From the NCBI GenBank assembly GCA_030584025.1, contig CP129487.1, forward strand, positions 3,997,001 through 4,061,000: a stretch of DNA of 64,000 bases, written 5' to 3'. This document shows, one piece after another, positions 51,999-60,215 of the stretch (position 1 is the stretch's first letter; each line of letters begins with the position of its first letter). The position numbers were made by a program, and so were the translations under genes. Source of the DNA: Cyclobacteriaceae bacterium. GTDB lineage: Bacteria; Bacteroidota; Bacteroidia; Cytophagales; Cyclobacteriaceae. Under the pieces are notes generated by a model. It had not been told where the DNA came from and did not search any database. It saw nothing but the letters and a program-made list of their open reading frames with translations.

Positions 51999-53270
51999 TT
52001 AAGCCGGCACTGTAAAGGTAAAGGTGCTGCCCTTTCGGGGATGGGAATTTAAGTGAATTGATCCGGCCAGTTTGGAAGTAGTCTCCTTTACAATATAGAG
52101 TCCTAACCCCGAACCCTGCGAAGATTCATTGCCCCGGTAGAACATATCGAACACCCGCTTTTGAATTTCAGGGGCAATGCCCTGGCCATTATCTTCTACA
52201 CTAAAGGAGTGTGAGGTGTTAACGGCATGGTGTTGCAGGCGAATGTACGGTTCTTCTTTTCGCAAATCGTGATAGCGGATGGCGTTGGAAATCAAATTGG
52301 AAAGAATGACGTGAATCCTTCGGGTATCACTTTGAATGATCAGGTCTTCCGGAATTTCATTTTTAAACGTAATCACTTGCGCTTCAGGTGTATATTTCAG
52401 TGCTTCCCAAATCTCGTTAGCCAATTCATGTACCCGAATTCTTTCGCGTGTAATCTCCAGGCGGTTGTTTCGGGAATAGTCGGTGATGTCCTTGATAAAT
52501 TTATTCAACGTGTTCACCCGGCTCTCCATCATGCCCAGGTACCGCTTTACCTCTTGCGGATTTTCGTTGTCTCTCGCCAGATTAATCAATCCGGCAACAG
52601 ACGATAACGGAGCCCGCAAATCATGCGATGTGCTGTACACAAAGCGGTCAAGTTCTTCGTTGAGTTTTTTAAGCATACGGTTGCTGTTCACCAACTCGCG
52701 ACCGTTATGATGATTCAAACTGATCAGCAAATAAATGGCAAGGATGGAAGTGGGCAGTGCCACGGCAAAATTGATCAGAAAATTGGCCATCAATTCCTGC
52801 TCGGAGTACATCCGCTTTGGTAAGATGGAGAAATCGCCAAAGTAGGCCAGCACAAACAAACTATACGTTAGTGCGGCCAGGTTAACGGCTATAAACCGTT
52901 GCTTGTAATTAAACACAGCAAAGGCGCCCAGCGCTATGGGTATAAACAGAATGTAGGCTCCCGTTGCCGGGGCTTCGCTTGAAGCAAACAGGTAAACCAC
53001 AAAATTGAGTGTAGGAAAAATAATGTAGTAGGCGGTGCAATGCTTTCCTCTTCTGTGCAGCCCGATTGCCAGACTGAGCATACCAATACAAAACAGGTAT
53101 ACGGGTATGGGTTTGTATAAATCCCAACTTAGATCAATTAGCGTATAGATGAAGCACACCATGATCGCGATCAGCGCAAAGTGCCCCGAAAGGATCACCT
53201 GCCGGTACTCCGTCCACGAATCGATGTAATTGTTTTTGCCTATTATGAGGTTACGGATAGCCCTTTTCAT
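51999..53270 (-). CDS. Membrane sensor histidine kinase (paralogue A)
   Basis: A 423-residue kinase. The start at 53270 begins KRAIRNLIIGKNNYIDSW. Six to seven hydrophobic helices occupy about residues 25-190. The phospho-accepting His is about residue 215 in FVYSTSHDLRAPLSSVAG. The ATPase domain has the N box ILSNLISNAIRYHD and G boxes EDNGQGIAP and GSGLGLYIVKE. No receiver domain or response regulator gene is nearby, so the partner is unknown. It is strikingly similar in layout and wording to the next upstream gene, pointing to tandem duplication. Confidence 0.94.
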   Translation of the reverse strand: MKRAIRNLIIGKNNYIDSWTEYRQVILSGHFALIAIMVCFIYTLIDLSWDLYKPIPVYLFCIGMLSLAIGLHRRGKHCTAYYIIFPTLNFVVYLFASSEAPATGAYILFIPIALGAFAVFNYKQRFIAVNLAALTYSLFVLAYFGDFSILPKRMYSEQELMANFLINFAVALPTSILAIYLLISLNHHNGRELVNSNRMLKKLNEELDRFVYSTSHDLRAPLSSVAGLINLARDNENPQEVKRYLGMMESRVNTLNKFIKDITDYSRNNRLEITRERIRVHELANEIWEALKYTPEAQVITFKNEIPEDLIIQSDTRRIHVILSNLISNAIRYHDLRKEEPYIRLQHHAVNTSHSFSVEDNGQGIAPEIQKRVFDMFYRGNESSQGSGLGLYIVKETTSKLAGSIHLNSHPRKGSTFTFTVPA

Positions 53271-53290
53271 ACTGTTATTAAAACCAACGT

Positions 53291-53298
53291 GCAAAGGT
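53291..53298 (-). promoter_or_regulatory. -7 promoter box (TACCTTTG) for kinase A
   Basis: Exact minus-strand TAnnTTTG match 20 bases before the ATG at 53270; suggests kinase A can be transcribed independently of kinase B. Confidence 0.45.
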
Positions 53299-53408
53299 AT
53301 TTTAAGGCATCCGCCCGAAAGTTTTCATCTGCCACCGGATATGGTGGATGCAAGATTCTTTGAAGATTTTAAGGTTTTTGAGGCCTGTGGATCGAAAATG
53401 AGTAGGAT

Positions 53409-54704
53409 TTAATTTTTAGGCAGTATAATCCTGAATCGGGTGCCCTTTCCCAGCTCCGATTCCACAGTGATTTGGCCTCCCAGCTTCTTTACGGCCTCAC
53501 GGGCAATGTACAATCCGAGGCCCGATCCCTTTGAGTTTTCGGATGCCCGGTAAAACATATCGAATATTTTCTCATGGTGATCGGGCTTTATGCCAACACC
53601 ATTGTCTTCCACCAGAATTTCGCAATGGTTGTTTTCATTTTGCACCTGTATGCGCACATAACGTTCGGCCTTATGGCGATCGTGATATTTCAGTGCATTC
53701 GAAACCAGGTTGTTCAGCACAATTTTAAGGCGGACTTTGTCGGTTTTCAGGGAATAGTTTTCCGGAATGTCGGTTTTTATTTTTACCGATGATACTTCTT
53801 CAGCATAGCGCAGGTTATCCATGATCTCCCGAATGATGTCGTTCAGGTTTGTGTCTTCGGGGTCGTGGTTCAGTCGTGCATTTCGGGAGTAGTCAATAAT
53901 ATCGCGAATGAATTTTTCCTGGGCATCGATGCGGTTGCGCATCATGGAAAGCAACGTTGCGGTTTCCTCTGCGTTTGTTGTCTTTTCAGCAAGTGTTACC
54001 AGGCCCATCAGTGAACTAAGGGGCGCACGCAAATCGTGCGAAACACTGTATACAAACCGATCAAGCTCCGTGTTGCTTTGTTTTAATTCTTCTGTGAGTT
54101 GAAGTAGCCGTGATTCATTTTCCCGTAGCGACTTTTCAACATGGTAATTGATGTTGATGAGAAAGTAAATAATCAATACCGAAACCGTAGTTGCGATTAC
54201 ATAATTGATCAGAAAATACAAATCGTCAGTAGCATCTGTACCAGGCACCTCGGGCAGAATGGTGAAGTCGGATAGAAAGGCTAGTAAAAAAAGGGTTACG
54301 CCAAGGATCACAAACCCAAAAGCATAATACCACTCCTGATAACTAAACAAAACAATAGAAGAGAGTGCGACAGGTAAAAAGAAAATATAAACACCACTGG
54401 ATGGTGGTTCAGAAGCCGCAAATAAATAGATAATGATATTGGCTGAAAGGGTGATGACGATAGTGGCTAAGCGGTAATGGCGGGCCCGGTTCAAAAAAAA
54501 GGCAAGCAGTCCAACCGCAGCAATGAGTGAATACATCGGCACGTTGCGGTATATCGAGTAGGCTATGTCAATTCCTACATAACCAATACCGGTAAAAAAC
54601 ATCATCAAGGCAATCTGCCCCCGCAACAATGCCTGTTTATACAGCTTGAGCGAAGGGATGATTGTTTTTCCGATGATGAAATCCCGCAACGGTCTTGATC
54701 GCAT
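53409..54704 (-). CDS. Membrane sensor histidine kinase (paralogue B)
   Basis: A 431-residue kinase beginning RSRPLRDFIIGKTIIPSL. Six to seven hydrophobic helices fill about residues 25-200, followed by a short coiled linker and the His-bearing FVYSVSHDLRAPLSSLMG (His about 223). The ATPase domain shows VLNNLVSNALKYHD, EDNGVGIKP and GSGLGLYIARE. It shares the DFIIGK/NLIIGK opening, membrane layout and DMFYR segment with the downstream kinase. Like it, it lacks an adjacent response regulator. TACTTTCA upstream is a near match to a -7 box. Confidence 0.94.
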   Translation of the reverse strand: MRSRPLRDFIIGKTIIPSLKLYKQALLRGQIALMMFFTGIGYVGIDIAYSIYRNVPMYSLIAAVGLLAFFLNRARHYRLATIVITLSANIIIYLFAASEPPSSGVYIFFLPVALSSIVLFSYQEWYYAFGFVILGVTLFLLAFLSDFTILPEVPGTDATDDLYFLINYVIATTVSVLIIYFLININYHVEKSLRENESRLLQLTEELKQSNTELDRFVYSVSHDLRAPLSSLMGLVTLAEKTTNAEETATLLSMMRNRIDAQEKFIRDIIDYSRNARLNHDPEDTNLNDIIREIMDNLRYAEEVSSVKIKTDIPENYSLKTDKVRLKIVLNNLVSNALKYHDRHKAERYVRIQVQNENNHCEILVEDNGVGIKPDHHEKIFDMFYRASENSKGSGLGLYIAREAVKKLGGQITVESELGKGTRFRIILPKN

Positions 54705-54821
54705 GCTTAAATCCTTTCGCTTGAAAGTAAAAAACTAAATTCAATTGCTAAAATCGATTCACGGAAGTTATGCCGGGATTATCAATTATCTTGCGTATCA
54801 TTAACTGACTAATTTATTGCT

Positions 54822-55685
54822 GTGACTCCGCTATTCAAGAAGATCGGTCTGGCCATTGCCTTTTCTCCGCGTGTGGAAGCCATGCTGGCTGAAACCATTC
54901 GGTTGAAAAATACCTGGGAGGCTGAACTTGTGCTGATTCATGTGGGGGAGCATGGTGATACAGAGAAGCACACATTAGATAAATTGTTAAGCAAACATAA
55001 CCTGTCGGCAGCTGATGTTACGGTGTGTTGGCGCAAAGGAAAACCGGCCAACGAAATTCTGAAAACTTGTCAGGAGCAACAGATTGACTTACTGGTTACG
55101 GGGGCGTTGCGCAAGGAGGGATTGGTGCAACACTATGTGGGTTCCATTGCGCGTAAAATTTTACGCAAAGCAAATTGTTCGGTGTTAACATTAATTCAAC
55201 CTTCTGTTACACCAGCATCTTTTGATAACATTGTGGTGAGCGCAGATGATCATGTATTGACACAGGAAACCTTACGACAGGCATGTGTATTTGCCAATCG
55301 TGAACACGCGCGGTGGCTGCACGTAGCACGCGAAGTAAAGCTTTATGGTCTCTCCATGTCTTCAGCCGATCAGGCTACTGAGGAAGAATATACACAACTC
55401 AGGCATAAACTGGTAGAAGACGAGATCGATCATGTGCAGCGATTGTTGGGGAAGGCTAATCATGCGGGATTAAAAATCAACATTAAAATATTATCCGGAA
55501 AATCGGGTTTTGAATTGGCGCAGTTTGCTAAACGAAAGAATGCAAACCTGTTGATAGTCTCAGCACCGCCCCGCAGACTAATGCTACTAGATCGGATATT
55601 TCCGCACGACCTGGAGTATGTGTTCGCTGAATTGCCTTGTAACCTGCTTATTGTAAACCCCGGTAAAGAGCACGCGCATGGATAA
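54822..55685 (+). CDS. Tandem-domain universal stress protein
   Basis: A 287-residue protein made of two UspA domains (about residues 1-135 and 140-285). The start is GTG. Each half shows the Usp strand-helix order; the ATP-loop glycine motif is only partly kept (VTGALRKEGLVQHYVGSIARKIL in the first half, IVSAPPRRLMLLDRIFPHDLEYV in the second). Overlap of eight bases with the downstream antiporter gene indicates translational coupling. Usp proteins fused or paired with CPA2 antiporters often serve as nucleotide-sensing regulators of ion exchange, which is the likely role here. Confidence 0.9.
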   Translation: MTPLFKKIGLAIAFSPRVEAMLAETIRLKNTWEAELVLIHVGEHGDTEKHTLDKLLSKHNLSAADVTVCWRKGKPANEILKTCQEQQIDLLVTGALRKEGLVQHYVGSIARKILRKANCSVLTLIQPSVTPASFDNIVVSADDHVLTQETLRQACVFANREHARWLHVAREVKLYGLSMSSADQATEEEYTQLRHKLVEDEIDHVQRLLGKANHAGLKINIKILSGKSGFELAQFAKRKNANLLIVSAPPRRLMLLDRIFPHDLEYVFAELPCNLLIVNPGKEHAHG

Positions 55686-56961
55686 GCTTACCTCAAAAGA
55701 AATTATTTTGTTGCTGGTGCAGCTTGGCGTGTTGCTGGCCTGCAGCAGGTTCTTTGCTGAGTTGGCGCGAAGAGTTAAGCAGCCCGCTGTGTTGGGTGAA
55801 ATTATTGCCGGCATTGTGTTGGGACCAACCTTATTGGGCGCGGTAGCACCTGATTTTTTTAACAGCTTGTTTCCGATGGAAGGCTTGTCGCGACTGGTGT
55901 TGGATGGGCTGGTGCAGCTTTCTATTGTGTTGTTGCTTTTTATTGCTGGCCTCGAAGTAGACCTGCATATTGTTTGGCAGCAAGGCAAGAAATCGCTTGT
56001 GGTAAGTTTCTTCTCACTGGTAATTCCATTTATTGTTGGATTTCTGGTGGCCTATACCACCCCTCAATTTTTTGGCGTGGCAGAAGATGATGCGCTGATA
56101 TTTTCTCTGTTCATGGCTACCGTGATGGGCATGACCGCTCTTCCGGTTATCGCACGAATTTTAATGGATCTGGATCTGTTCAAAAGCTCAATGGGTATGC
56201 TGATTATTTCCAGCGCCATGATTGTGGACTTGGTTTGCTGGATGATCTTCAGCATCATCTTAACCATGATGGGAAGCGGACATCAGGAACATTCATTAAG
56301 TCGTACCATTTGGATGACGATTGGATTCACCGGCATCATGCTTACGATTGGACGGGGCATTATCAATTATTTGCTACCATACGTTAACCGTTTTCTGGCC
56401 TGGCCGGGTGGGTTACTCTCTTTGTCGCTCGTGCTTTGCTTTTTATCGGCTGCTTTTACTGAGTACATTGGTATTCACGCCATCTTCGGAGCTTTTATTG
56501 CGGGCGTGGTGTTGGGCGATTCAGAACACATGAGCGAACGCGCCAAAGAAATTCTGCATCAGTTTATCAATAACATTTTCGCGCCATTGTTTTTTGTGTC
56601 GATTGGACTTTACCTCAATTTAGTCGTGAGCTTCAGCTTACCACTTGTAGTGGTTATTTTCATTCTCGCCTTCATCGGAAAAGGAATCGGTGCAACGGTC
56701 GGTGCGCGCATAAGCGGACTGAAGACCTCTCAATCATTGGCTGTCGGTATGGGTATGAATACACACGGTACACTCGAAATCATATTGAGTACGATTGCCT
56801 TGCAGGCCGGATTAATCAGCGAAGAAATTTTCGTGGCGATATTGCTCACAGTTATCACCACGATATTGCTTTCAGCACCCGCAGTAAAATATGCTATTGA
56901 ACTAGAGGTAAGCAGGAACCCCTTTCAGCGGTTCGTAAAAAAGATGTTCCGAGAGAAGTAA
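55678..56961 (+). CDS. CPA2 family cation:proton antiporter
   Basis: A 427-residue antiporter of the monovalent cation:proton antiporter-2 family (Kef/NapA-like), with about 12 to 13 hydrophobic helices. Early motifs are RRVKQPAVLGEIIAGIVLGPTLLG and LLFIAGLEVDL; the ion-binding region appears in FGAFIAGVVLGDSEH and NTHGTLEIILSTIALQAGLI. It lacks the C-terminal TrkA-N domain of Kef channels, and the overlapping Usp gene may supply regulation. It exchanges Na+ or K+ for H+ across the inner membrane. Its stop is two bases from the stop of the convergent SdpI-family gene. Confidence 0.93.
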   Translation: MDKLTSKEIILLLVQLGVLLACSRFFAELARRVKQPAVLGEIIAGIVLGPTLLGAVAPDFFNSLFPMEGLSRLVLDGLVQLSIVLLLFIAGLEVDLHIVWQQGKKSLVVSFFSLVIPFIVGFLVAYTTPQFFGVAEDDALIFSLFMATVMGMTALPVIARILMDLDLFKSSMGMLIISSAMIVDLVCWMIFSIILTMMGSGHQEHSLSRTIWMTIGFTGIMLTIGRGIINYLLPYVNRFLAWPGGLLSLSLVLCFLSAAFTEYIGIHAIFGAFIAGVVLGDSEHMSERAKEILHQFINNIFAPLFFVSIGLYLNLVVSFSLPLVVVIFILAFIGKGIGATVGARISGLKTSQSLAVGMGMNTHGTLEIILSTIALQAGLISEEIFVAILLTVITTILLSAPAVKYAIELEVSRNPFQRFVKKMFREK

Positions 56962-56963
56962 AT

Positions 56964-57293
56964 TTAAAATCCACTCTTTTTCAGATGCACCTCGGTGAGG
57001 GGGATAACCGCAATTACACCAGCCACCAAGACTCCGGTTGTCCAGAGAATGGCATCGTTGGCAGGCAATAGCGACCACAACACCACCTGCACCAAACAGA
57101 TGAATGCGGCAATAACCACAAAGGCATTTGATGAATAGCGGTTGGCACAATCCCACGCTTCCTGACTTTTCATCGAACGGGGCGTACGATACCCGTAGAT
57201 GTGATTAATCTTTTTTGCCGGAAAACGTTTAAACAAAACGGCCAGCACAAGAATGAGCGGCCCCAGCATCAGGTTAAGTAAAAGGGTTGTCAT
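56964..57293 (-). CDS. SdpI family membrane protein
   Basis: A 109-residue protein with three hydrophobic helices. The cytoplasmic segment YGYRTPRSMKSQEAWDCANRYS is the hallmark of the SdpI family C-terminal unit. SdpI of Bacillus gives immunity to a killing toxin and senses it, but short homologues are widespread without a toxin nearby, and none is seen here. It lies 12 bases downstream of mazG. Confidence 0.87.
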   Translation of the reverse strand: MTTLLLNLMLGPLILVLAVLFKRFPAKKINHIYGYRTPRSMKSQEAWDCANRYSSNAFVVIAAFICLVQVVLWSLLPANDAILWTTGVLVAGVIAVIPLTEVHLKKSGF

Positions 57294-57305
57294 ATTTCAA
57301 CAAAA

Positions 57306-58145
57306 TCAAATCGTATTCTGTCCGCTGCTTACGGCCAACTTTTTGGCTCTTTCCCAATACACATCCATCTCATCAAGGGTCATTTCCCCCAACTTCTTTC
57401 CATCTTTAGCCGACTCAGTTTCAAGATACTGAAAGCGCTTTATAAATTTTTTATTGGTACGCTCCAGTGCCTCTTCCGGGTCGATGTTGATGAAGCGGGC
57501 ATAATTTACCAGCGAGAACAGCAGATCGCCAAATTCAGCAGTAGCTTTTTCTTTGTCGATTTTTTCTGCTTCCGTAGCGTTGAATTCATTTTTGAATTCA
57601 CGCATTTCTTCTTCTACTTTTTCCCACACCTGCTCCTTCTTTTCCCAATCGAACCCAACGCCACGGGCTTTATCCTGTATACGAATGGCTTTTACCATGG
57701 CAGGCAGTGATTTGGGCACGCCTTCCAACACCGATTTGTTTCCTGATTTGAGTTTTATTTTTTCCCAGTTTGCTTTCACTGTTTCTTCATCGTTGGCCAC
57801 TACATCGCCATAAATATGCGGGTGTCGCTCCACCAGTTTATCGCAGATGGCATTCATCACATCGGCTATATCAAATGCACCTTTCTCGGAAGCAATTCGT
57901 GCATAGAATACATTATGCAGCATCAGGTCTCCTAACTCTTTTTTCACCTCATTCAAATCACCCTCCAGAATGGCATCGGAAAGTTCGTAGGTTTCTTCAA
58001 TAGTCAGGTGGCGCAGACTTTCCAGGGTTTGTTTTTTATCCCACGGGCAGTTTTCGCGCAGTTCATTCATGGTGGTGAGCAGGCGGTTAAAAGCCTCCAA
58101 TTTGGATGCTCTGTTGGGGTCGGGTGTTGAAAATGGTTTTTTCAT
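57306..58145 (-). CDS. mazG: Nucleoside triphosphate pyrophosphohydrolase MazG
   Basis: A 279-residue house-cleaning enzyme that hydrolyses (d)NTPs to NMP and pyrophosphate. Two MazG domains are present (about residues 15-130 and 155-270). The first has ENCPWDKKQTLESLRHLTIEETYEL with the metal-binding ExxE helix and the matching ELGDLMLHNVFYAR; the second has AEFGDLLFSLVNYARF. Length is that of the full two-domain protein. It heads a two-gene unit with the SdpI-family gene and is divergent from the small membrane protein gene. Confidence 0.95.
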   Translation of the reverse strand: MKKPFSTPDPNRASKLEAFNRLLTTMNELRENCPWDKKQTLESLRHLTIEETYELSDAILEGDLNEVKKELGDLMLHNVFYARIASEKGAFDIADVMNAICDKLVERHPHIYGDVVANDEETVKANWEKIKLKSGNKSVLEGVPKSLPAMVKAIRIQDKARGVGFDWEKKEQVWEKVEEEMREFKNEFNATEAEKIDKEKATAEFGDLLFSLVNYARFINIDPEEALERTNKKFIKRFQYLETESAKDGKKLGEMTLDEMDVYWERAKKLAVSSGQNTI

Positions 58146-58178
58146 TACACGTAAACTTATCAGACAACGGTGTTGTTG

Positions 58179-58186
58179 TATCTTTG
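58179..58186 (+). promoter_or_regulatory. -7 promoter box (TATCTTTG) for small membrane protein
   Basis: Exact TAnnTTTG match 42 bases before the ATG at 58229. Confidence 0.45.
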
Positions 58187-58228
58187 TGCAAGGTAAAAAA
58201 TACCTGTATTCATCAATCCTGTTTTATC

Positions 58229-58465
58229 ATGGCTGTCTTTTTACTTACCCTTAGTGTTCTGGCCCTGTTTTTTATCCTGATGTCGGTGCGTTTGATTTTC
58301 ATCAAAGGCGGTGAATTCAAAGGAACCTGCGCATCGCAAAGTCCTTTTTTGAATAAGGATGGGGAGACTTGCAACTTCTGTGGCAAAACCCTCAGCGCTG
58401 CTGATCAGGCTTGCGGCAACCCGGGTGGAGAGCCCCCGGCAATGCCCAATGTGAAAAAAGTCTGA
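58229..58465 (+). CDS. Small Cys-rich membrane-anchored protein
   Basis: A 78-residue protein. An N-terminal helix (residues 3-25, VFLLTLSVLALFFILMSVRLIF) is followed by a soluble tail with four Cys at about 34, 48, 51 and 62. CNFCGKT gives a CxxC unit, as in small zinc or redox sites. I recognise no named family; similar short proteins occur in other Cytophagales as far as I recall. The start at 58229 is chosen because the upstream part of the frame has no coding character and a -7 box lies just before it. It is 62 bases upstream of glmM, which has its own -7 box. Confidence 0.72.
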   Translation: MAVFLLTLSVLALFFILMSVRLIFIKGGEFKGTCASQSPFLNKDGETCNFCGKTLSAADQACGNPGGEPPAMPNVKKV

Positions 58466-58494
58466 TTACCGAGTCTCAAAAGCCTTTACAAAAC

Positions 58495-58502
58495 TATCTT
58501 TG
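58495..58502 (+). promoter_or_regulatory. -7 promoter box (TATCTTTG) for glmM
   Basis: Exact TAnnTTTG match 25 bases before the GTG start of glmM. No clear -33 element. Confidence 0.45.
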
Positions 58503-58527
58503 ACGCAGATTTCTTAATCCGATACCT

Positions 58528-59919
58528 GTGTCATTAATCAAATCCATTTCCGGCATCCGGGGTACCATTGGTGGTAAACCCGGTGATAACTTAACTCCTG
58601 TTGATGTTGTAAAATTTGCAGCCGCCTATGGCAGTTGGATCATCGCGCGCAAAGGAAAAAAAGTGGTGATCGGTCGCGATGCCCGTCTTTCGGGCGAGAT
58701 GGTGAGCGCGTTGGTTTGTTCTACGTTACAAGGTCTGGGATTAGATGTAATTGATCTTGGATTATCCACCACGCCAACGGTAGAAATTGCAGTGCCACTT
58801 GAAAAAGCAGGTGGAGGCATTATCCTAACCGCCAGTCATAATCCCATACAATGGAATGCGCTGAAGTTGCTGAATGAAAAAGGAGAATTTATTTCGGCTG
58901 CCGATGGGGCAGAAGTATTGCGTATTGCCGAAGCAGAAGAATTTTCATTTACTGAAGTCGGCAAACTAGGAAAGTATACCCGCAACGATTCGTACATCAA
59001 AAAACACATCGACCTGATTTTAAAAAGCAAGTGGGTGGATGTGAACGCAATCAAGAAAGCAAAGTTTACGATTGCTGTGGACGCGGTTAACTCGACCGGT
59101 GGTATTTCAGTGCCCTTGTTGTTGAAAAAACTGGGCGTGAAAAAAGTAGTGGAGTTGTACTGTGAGCCTAACGGTAAATTCCCACACAATCCTGAACCGC
59201 TTCCTGAAAATATTAAAGCCATTTGTGCTGCGGTAAAGAAAAGTAAGTGTCACCTCGGTATTGTGGTTGATCCGGATGTGGATCGCCTTGCCCTGGTGCA
59301 GGAAGATGGGAAACCATTTGGCGAAGAGTATACGCTGGTGGCTGTTGCTGATTATATTCTCAAAAAGAAGAAAGGGAATACGGTTTCCAATTTATCGTCA
59401 ACGCGTGCATTACGCGATGTGACTGAGCAAGCAGGCGGAAAATATACAGCGGCATCAGTCGGTGAGGTGAATGTGGTGAATGTGATGAAGGAGACAAAAG
59501 CCGTTATTGGTGGTGAAGGAAATGGTGGCGTGATTTTTCCTGAATTGCATTACGGTCGTGATGCGCTGATGGGCATTGCCTTGTTTTTATCACATCTCGC
59601 AAAATCCGGATTGAAAGCCTCTGCTTTACGAAAAACCTATCCGGATTATTTTATTTCAAAAAATAAAATTGAACTCACACCCGGCATTGATGTGGATGCT
59701 GTGCTGGAAGCTGTTAAAAAGAAATACATGCATGAAAAAATCAACACAGCGGATGGCGTAAAGATTGATTTCGAAGCCAGTAAGGAGTGGGTGCATTTAC
59801 GCAAATCCAACACAGAGCCCATCATCCGCATCTATGCCGAATCTCAGGATTCCAAAAAAGCGGATGCGTTGGCAAAGCGAATTATGGGTGATATCCGGAG
59901 TGCAATTGACGGTAAGTAA
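58528..59919 (+). CDS. glmM: Phosphoglucosamine mutase
   Basis: A 463-residue alpha-D-phosphohexomutase that converts glucosamine-6-phosphate to glucosamine-1-phosphate for UDP-GlcNAc, the precursor of peptidoglycan and lipopolysaccharide. The start is GTG, giving SLIKSISGIRGTIGG. The phospho-Ser is Ser103 in LTASHNPIQWNALKL; the Mg2+ loop is VDPDVDRLAL; the sugar-binding loop is GGEGNGGVIFPELHYGRD; and the phosphate-binding loop is RKSNTEPIIRIYAE. A phosphomannomutase role cannot be fully excluded from sequence. Confidence 0.93.
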   Translation: MSLIKSISGIRGTIGGKPGDNLTPVDVVKFAAAYGSWIIARKGKKVVIGRDARLSGEMVSALVCSTLQGLGLDVIDLGLSTTPTVEIAVPLEKAGGGIILTASHNPIQWNALKLLNEKGEFISAADGAEVLRIAEAEEFSFTEVGKLGKYTRNDSYIKKHIDLILKSKWVDVNAIKKAKFTIAVDAVNSTGGISVPLLLKKLGVKKVVELYCEPNGKFPHNPEPLPENIKAICAAVKKSKCHLGIVVDPDVDRLALVQEDGKPFGEEYTLVAVADYILKKKKGNTVSNLSSTRALRDVTEQAGGKYTAASVGEVNVVNVMKETKAVIGGEGNGGVIFPELHYGRDALMGIALFLSHLAKSGLKASALRKTYPDYFISKNKIELTPGIDVDAVLEAVKKKYMHEKINTADGVKIDFEASKEWVHLRKSNTEPIIRIYAESQDSKKADALAKRIMGDIRSAIDGK

Positions 59920-60187
59920 GATTGACATTCAACCCCTGCCTCCGGCAGTCAGGCTTTCAGGTTGTTGTTGGGTATTTTGCTTTTGTCCATCGATTGCACC
60001 CTAGTTAAAACATCAAGTCCTCCGGACTTGTCATTAGATTCACTTCTTAGTTGCTGTCCATCGAAGGAGTCCGAAGGGCTCTAATGTTCAAAGCCTTGAG
60101 CGCAGCTCAAGGCAGTTTATGATAATAATCACCAATCCCTTTGGGGTTGAATGTGATTTTCACCCTATCCATATCCATAAAGAGTGT
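59920..60187. repeat. Intergenic cluster of perfect and near-perfect palindromes
   Basis: This gap holds at least three hairpins: CAAGTCC-TCC-GGACTTG (60014-60030), GCCTTGAGC-gca-GCTCAAGGC (60093-60113, 9-bp stem) and CAATCCC-ttt-GGGGTTG (60133-60149). It also contains a repeated tgtccatcga unit (about 59985 and 60056) and gcctccggcagtcaggc near 59938. No coding potential was found. It resembles a mosaic of dispersed repeat units rather than a single terminator. Confidence 0.7.
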
Positions 60188-60195
60188 TATTTTTG
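60188..60195 (+). promoter_or_regulatory. -7 promoter box (TATTTTTG) for cysteine desulfurase
   Basis: TAnnTTTG match 20 bases before the ATG at 60216, directly after the palindrome cluster. Confidence 0.45.
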
Positions 60196-60215
60196 CCCCG
60201 AAATCGTTTGAAAAC

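Noticed and set aside
56964..57293. Toxin immunity locus based on the SdpI-family protein
   Set aside because: No toxin gene or SdpR-like regulator is nearby, and short SdpI homologues are common without a toxin.
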